Shown piece after piece: positions 61,429-64,000 of a DNA stretch of 64,000 bases. The DNA is taken from assembly GCF_900102635.1 (NCBI RefSeq), contig NZ_FMZQ01000006.1:124001-188000 (forward strand), in the 5' to 3' direction. Position 1 is the first letter of the stretch, and the number at the start of each line of letters is the position of its first letter. The notes beneath the pieces are model-generated. The model ran no database searches. It was not told the origin of the DNA and worked only from the letters and a program-made list of their open reading frames with translations. The DNA is from Ectopseudomonas chengduensis (GTDB lineage Bacteria > Pseudomonadota > Gammaproteobacteria > Pseudomonadales > Pseudomonadaceae). Made by a program: the position numbers and the translations under genes.

Positions 61429-62589
61429 GTGCCTAACTATCACGCCTGGCCCGACGAAGTTCGTTCGAGCCCCTATGCCGACCAGTTGAGCCTGGGCTTT
61501 CGTCGGTTGCGTTTTTCCCGCGCTCTCGAGCGTGAATATCGTGCACACATGCTCGAGGACGGCTTCGAGCTCAAACGTATCGCGCTCTGCGTGGCCACGG
61601 TCATCTGGCTGGCCCTGACTGCGCTCGACATGTTGGTGGTGCCTGCGTCACACCTGGGCTGGGTGATCGCCGTGCGCCTGGTGGTGCTGGTCATCCTGCT
61701 GGTTTGCGCGACCCTGATCCTGCGGCGTCGCCACAGCCATCTTCTGTTACCGCTGAGCATGACCTGCATCCTCGTGCTCGGCGTGGGGGCAGCGATGATT
61801 GTCGGTATCGCCCATCGCGCCGACCCCGGCTACCCCTATGAAGGTCTGTTGCTGGTGAGCATGGCGGCGTACTTCCTGGTCGGCCTGCGCTTGAACGAGG
61901 CCCTTGCCTGTTCCCTGGTGATTTTGCTCGCCTATGTGATAGCGGAATTGGCCGCGGGGCTGCCTGCTCCGAGGCTGATCAACAACCTGTTGTTCCTGGT
62001 CTTCGGCAATCTTATCGGCGCTGTCGGTTGCTACCTCCTGGAATACAAATCACGCGAGCATTTTCTGATCAGCCACCTGATGCAGCTGCTTGCCTATCAC
62101 GACAGCCTGACCGGGCTGCACAACCGTCGTAGCTTCAATCGACAGTTCGAGCGCCTGTGGCGCCAGGCGCAGCGTGACGGCATATCGATTGCGTTGCTGC
62201 TCTGCGACATCGACCATTTCAAGGCCTACAACGACTGCTACGGTCATCAGGCTGGCGACGCGGCTTTGCAGCGTGTCGGCTCACTTATCAAGCAGGCGGC
62301 GCGGCGACCACTGGATATGGGCGTACGGCTTGGCGGTGAGGAGTTCGCGCTGCTGTTGTTCGACATCAGTGCCGATGAAGCCAGGCAACGCGCCGAGGCC
62401 CTGCGCCATTCGCTGGAGGAGGCAGGCATTGCCCACCGCGGCTCCGATAGCGCCGATGTACTGACCATGTCCATCGGCGTCGCCTGCCTTAGCCCGGATA
62501 GTCAGCCTGAATTGAGCCAGCTCTACGAACAGGCTGACCGAGCGCTATACGAGGCCAAGGCTTTCGGGCGTAACAGGGTGGCGGCCTGA
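61429..62589 (+). CDS. Membrane-bound diguanylate cyclase (GGDEF)
   Basis: About 386 residues. A cytoplasmic N-terminal stretch, about six membrane segments (roughly 60-220), then a C-terminal GGDEF domain (about 225-386) with the active-site motif GGEEF in RLGGEEFALLLF and the metal-binding CDIDHFKAYND. It should make c-di-GMP, the signal read by LapD elsewhere in this window, though nothing links the two specifically. The start is uncertain: the GTG at 61429 has GAGG close upstream; GTGs at 61423 and 61399 are alternatives, the last overlapping the end of the MITE-like element. Confidence 0.88.
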   Translation: MPNYHAWPDEVRSSPYADQLSLGFRRLRFSRALEREYRAHMLEDGFELKRIALCVATVIWLALTALDMLVVPASHLGWVIAVRLVVLVILLVCATLILRRRHSHLLLPLSMTCILVLGVGAAMIVGIAHRADPGYPYEGLLLVSMAAYFLVGLRLNEALACSLVILLAYVIAELAAGLPAPRLINNLLFLVFGNLIGAVGCYLLEYKSREHFLISHLMQLLAYHDSLTGLHNRRSFNRQFERLWRQAQRDGISIALLLCDIDHFKAYNDCYGHQAGDAALQRVGSLIKQAARRPLDMGVRLGGEEFALLLFDISADEARQRAEALRHSLEEAGIAHRGSDSADVLTMSIGVACLSPDSQPELSQLYEQADRALYEAKAFGRNRVAA

Positions 62590-62680
62590 CTTGCAGTCGG
62601 GGCGCAACGAGCCGGTCGCATTCTGCAACGCTCATGGCGCAATCTGCGCTTGCCCTGCGCATCGGGTTATGGCTAGCTGG

Positions 62681-62691
62681 CTAATAATTAG
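62681..62691. promoter_or_regulatory. Palindrome upstream of the MarR gene
   Basis: CTAATAATTAG lies about 31 bases ahead of the ATG. MarR proteins often repress themselves at AT-rich palindromes like this. Confidence 0.35.
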
Positions 62692-62721
62692 TTTTTGACC
62701 TTTGTATGAGTCCGCTTGCCC

Positions 62722-63153
62722 ATGTCTTACCCCGATCAACATCGCTTTGCCATGCAGGTTGCCCAGCTATCCCGTGCCTGGCGTTCCGAACTCGATAGAC
62801 GCCTGGTAGGGCTGGGCCTGTCCCAGGCCCGCTGGCTGGTGCTGCTGCACCTGGCGCGCTTCAGTGAAATGCCGACCCAGCGTGAATTGGCGCAAAGCAT
62901 CGGCGTAGAAGGGCCGACGCTGGCGCGTCTACTCGACAGTCTCGAAAGTCAGGGGCTGGTTATTCGCGTGGCGGTACCCGAAGACCGCCGTGCCAAGAAG
63001 ATTGCGCTGCAGCCGGACGCGCAGCCTTTGATCGAGAAGATCGAAGCGATTTCCACCCAACTGCGCCATGAAGTCTTCGCCGGCATCGACGAGGAGGATC
63101 TGCGTCGCTGTCAGCAGGTGCACGCTCGAGTGCTCGGCAACCTGATGAAGTGA
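62722..63153 (+). CDS. MarR/SlyA-family transcriptional regulator
   Basis: A 143-residue winged helix-turn-helix regulator. The recognition region is TQRELAQSIGVEGPTLARLLDSLE and the wing is VPEDRRAKKIAL. SlyA/MarR proteins respond to small ligands or oxidants. The ATG at 62722 is supported by the domain start. A strong terminator follows, so the gene stands alone; the neighbouring diguanylate cyclase and fimV are probably not its sole targets. Confidence 0.9.
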   Translation: MSYPDQHRFAMQVAQLSRAWRSELDRRLVGLGLSQARWLVLLHLARFSEMPTQRELAQSIGVEGPTLARLLDSLESQGLVIRVAVPEDRRAKKIALQPDAQPLIEKIEAISTQLRHEVFAGIDEEDLRRCQQVHARVLGNLMK

Positions 63154-63174
63154 ACCGCCTGTACTGTCAAAAAT

Positions 63175-63203
63175 CCGATCATTTTTTGATCGGTTTTTTT
63201 CTG
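63175..63203 (+). terminator. Rho-independent terminator after the MarR gene
   Basis: CCGATCA and TGATCGG flank a T-rich loop and are followed by a run of seven T bases. It separates the MarR gene from fimV. Confidence 0.9.
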
Positions 63204-63430
63204 TGCCTAATTTTTGACTGATTCAACTTGATGGCACCGTGCTTTCGTCGGCAAACTGGCCCCCAAGCCGCTACTTTGTGAATTAGTAGCCATAATGCAA
63301 TTCGAGACGGCCTCGACAAGGACCTTGTCGCCCGTTCTCGAACTATCAAGGGCGCCAGCCTCCCGGCCAAGGGATGCTCAGACAGGAAGTCGAGGAGGTG
63401 GCGTTCGAGCCGGATAACCCTGGAGGTCAC

Positions 63431-64000
63431 ATGGCTCGGGTGCGTCAATTAATGTTGGGTCTGGCGTCGGGGTCCGCCCTCTATTCGGGAATGGCACCGG
63501 CGCTTGGTTTGGGTGAAATCACGCTCCATTCTGCGCTGAATCAGCCTTTCGAGGCCGAGATCGAGCTGCTGGAAGTGGGGGACCTGAGCGCGCAGGATCT
63601 GCGTGTTGGTCTGGCGCCAGCCGAGGTGTTCAGTCGTTCGGGCGTCGAGCGCTTCTACTTTCTCAACGATCTGCGTTTCACGCCGCTTCTGCAGGGTTCA
63701 CGTAGCGTGATCCGCGTGGTGTCGAACCGTCCGGTGCGTGAGCCATATCTGAACTTCATCGTCGAAGTGGCGCGTCCCAACGGCCAATTGCTGCGTGAGT
63801 ACACCGTGCTGCTGGATCCTCCCGGCTCTTCGGCTTACTCCGCCGTGGCTGCGCCAAGCGCTACGGCGCTTTCGCAACCCTCTACTCGCGCCGCAGCACC
63901 GCTCTCGCCGGTCAGCACGGTCACGCCGCCGAGTGCATCTGCTGGGCACCGTCATCAGGTCAGCCGTGGCGACAGTCTCTGGTCCATCGCCGCGCGTCTG
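63431..64000 (+). CDS. fimV: FimV, N-terminal part (cut by the window edge)
   Basis: The frame is open from 63431 to the last base (190 codons visible). A signal peptide (LMLGLASGSALYSGMAPALG) is followed by the FimV N-terminal domain (LGEITLHSALNQPFEAEIEL, then the PVREPYLNFIVEVARPNG region), a proline/serine-rich linker and the beginning of a LysM peptidoglycan-binding domain (HQVSRGDSLWSIAARL). FimV is the polar hub for type IV pili and twitching and promotes cAMP signalling in P. aeruginosa. GGAGG lies ahead of the ATG. The rest lies beyond the window. Confidence 0.93.
   Translation, partial: MARVRQLMLGLASGSALYSGMAPALGLGEITLHSALNQPFEAEIELLEVGDLSAQDLRVGLAPAEVFSRSGVERFYFLNDLRFTPLLQGSRSVIRVVSNRPVREPYLNFIVEVARPNGQLLREYTVLLDPPGSSAYSAVAAPSATALSQPSTRAAAPLSPVSTVTPPSASAGHRHQVSRGDSLWSIAARL

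Noticed and set aside
63179..63448. An 89-codon minus-strand open frame ahead of fimV
   Set aside because: It runs through the MarR terminator and the fimV leader, ends in a lysine-rich tail produced by the terminator T run and has no ribosome binding site.

Overview
The window looks like the chromosome of a Pseudomonas of the mendocina/oleovorans/alcaliphila type. The evidence is high G+C, Pseudomonas-type CysK, AceK, Aer, guanidinobutyrase (GbuA), FimV and Lap proteins, and many copies of Pseudomonas-style intergenic palindromes. The species is not proven. No rRNA, tRNA, CRISPR array, prophage or intact insertion sequence was seen.

1-13.2 kb: two paralogous giant RTX proteins in the same orientation. 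The first is cut by the left edge. The second (7119-13211) is a complete, probably secreted animal-type heme peroxidase with an alanine-rich helical insert ahead of its heme motif. A convergent NarL-type response regulator and histidine kinase pair lies between them.

13.4-22.5 kb: mostly housekeeping. A DUF2167 membrane protein, a CoxE-like VWA protein with its MoxR ATPase, a DUF748 protein, cysK, an EamA exporter, aceK and a 42-residue mini-protein. Palindromic repeats sit in several of the gaps, and one supplies the stop codon of the EamA gene.

22.5-35.4 kb: a catabolic island on the minus strand, divergent from a LysR gene. In transcription order it holds a TIM-barrel isomerase, a 2-oxoglutarate/Fe(II) oxygenase, a polar amino-acid binding protein, a fused permease-ATPase, a class II aldolase, guanidinobutyrase (gbuA), a YjiH-type membrane protein, a ThDP 2-oxoacid decarboxylase, an NCS1 permease and an MBL-fold hydrolase. 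Import, hydroxylation, C-C cleavage or decarboxylation and urea release together suggest breakdown of a guanidino compound by a route I do not recognise as described. Two similar dyad sequences, ahead of the first gene and ahead of gbuA, may tie the two halves together.

35.5-37.8 kb: aer (aerotaxis receptor) and a DTW-domain tRNA-modifying enzyme.

37.9-57.6 kb: a complete Lap biofilm adhesion locus. lapE-lapB-lapC (type I exporter) diverge from an 11-kb lapA adhesin gene; a small conserved gene, lapD (degenerate GGDEF-EAL receptor) and lapG (periplasmic protease) follow. LapA carries a TAAG motif at residues 118-121, matching the known LapG cleavage signal.

57.8-64 kb: YbaN-family and UPF0149 proteins, recQ, a MITE-like element, a GGDEF diguanylate cyclase, a MarR-family regulator and the 5' end of fimV, cut by the right edge.
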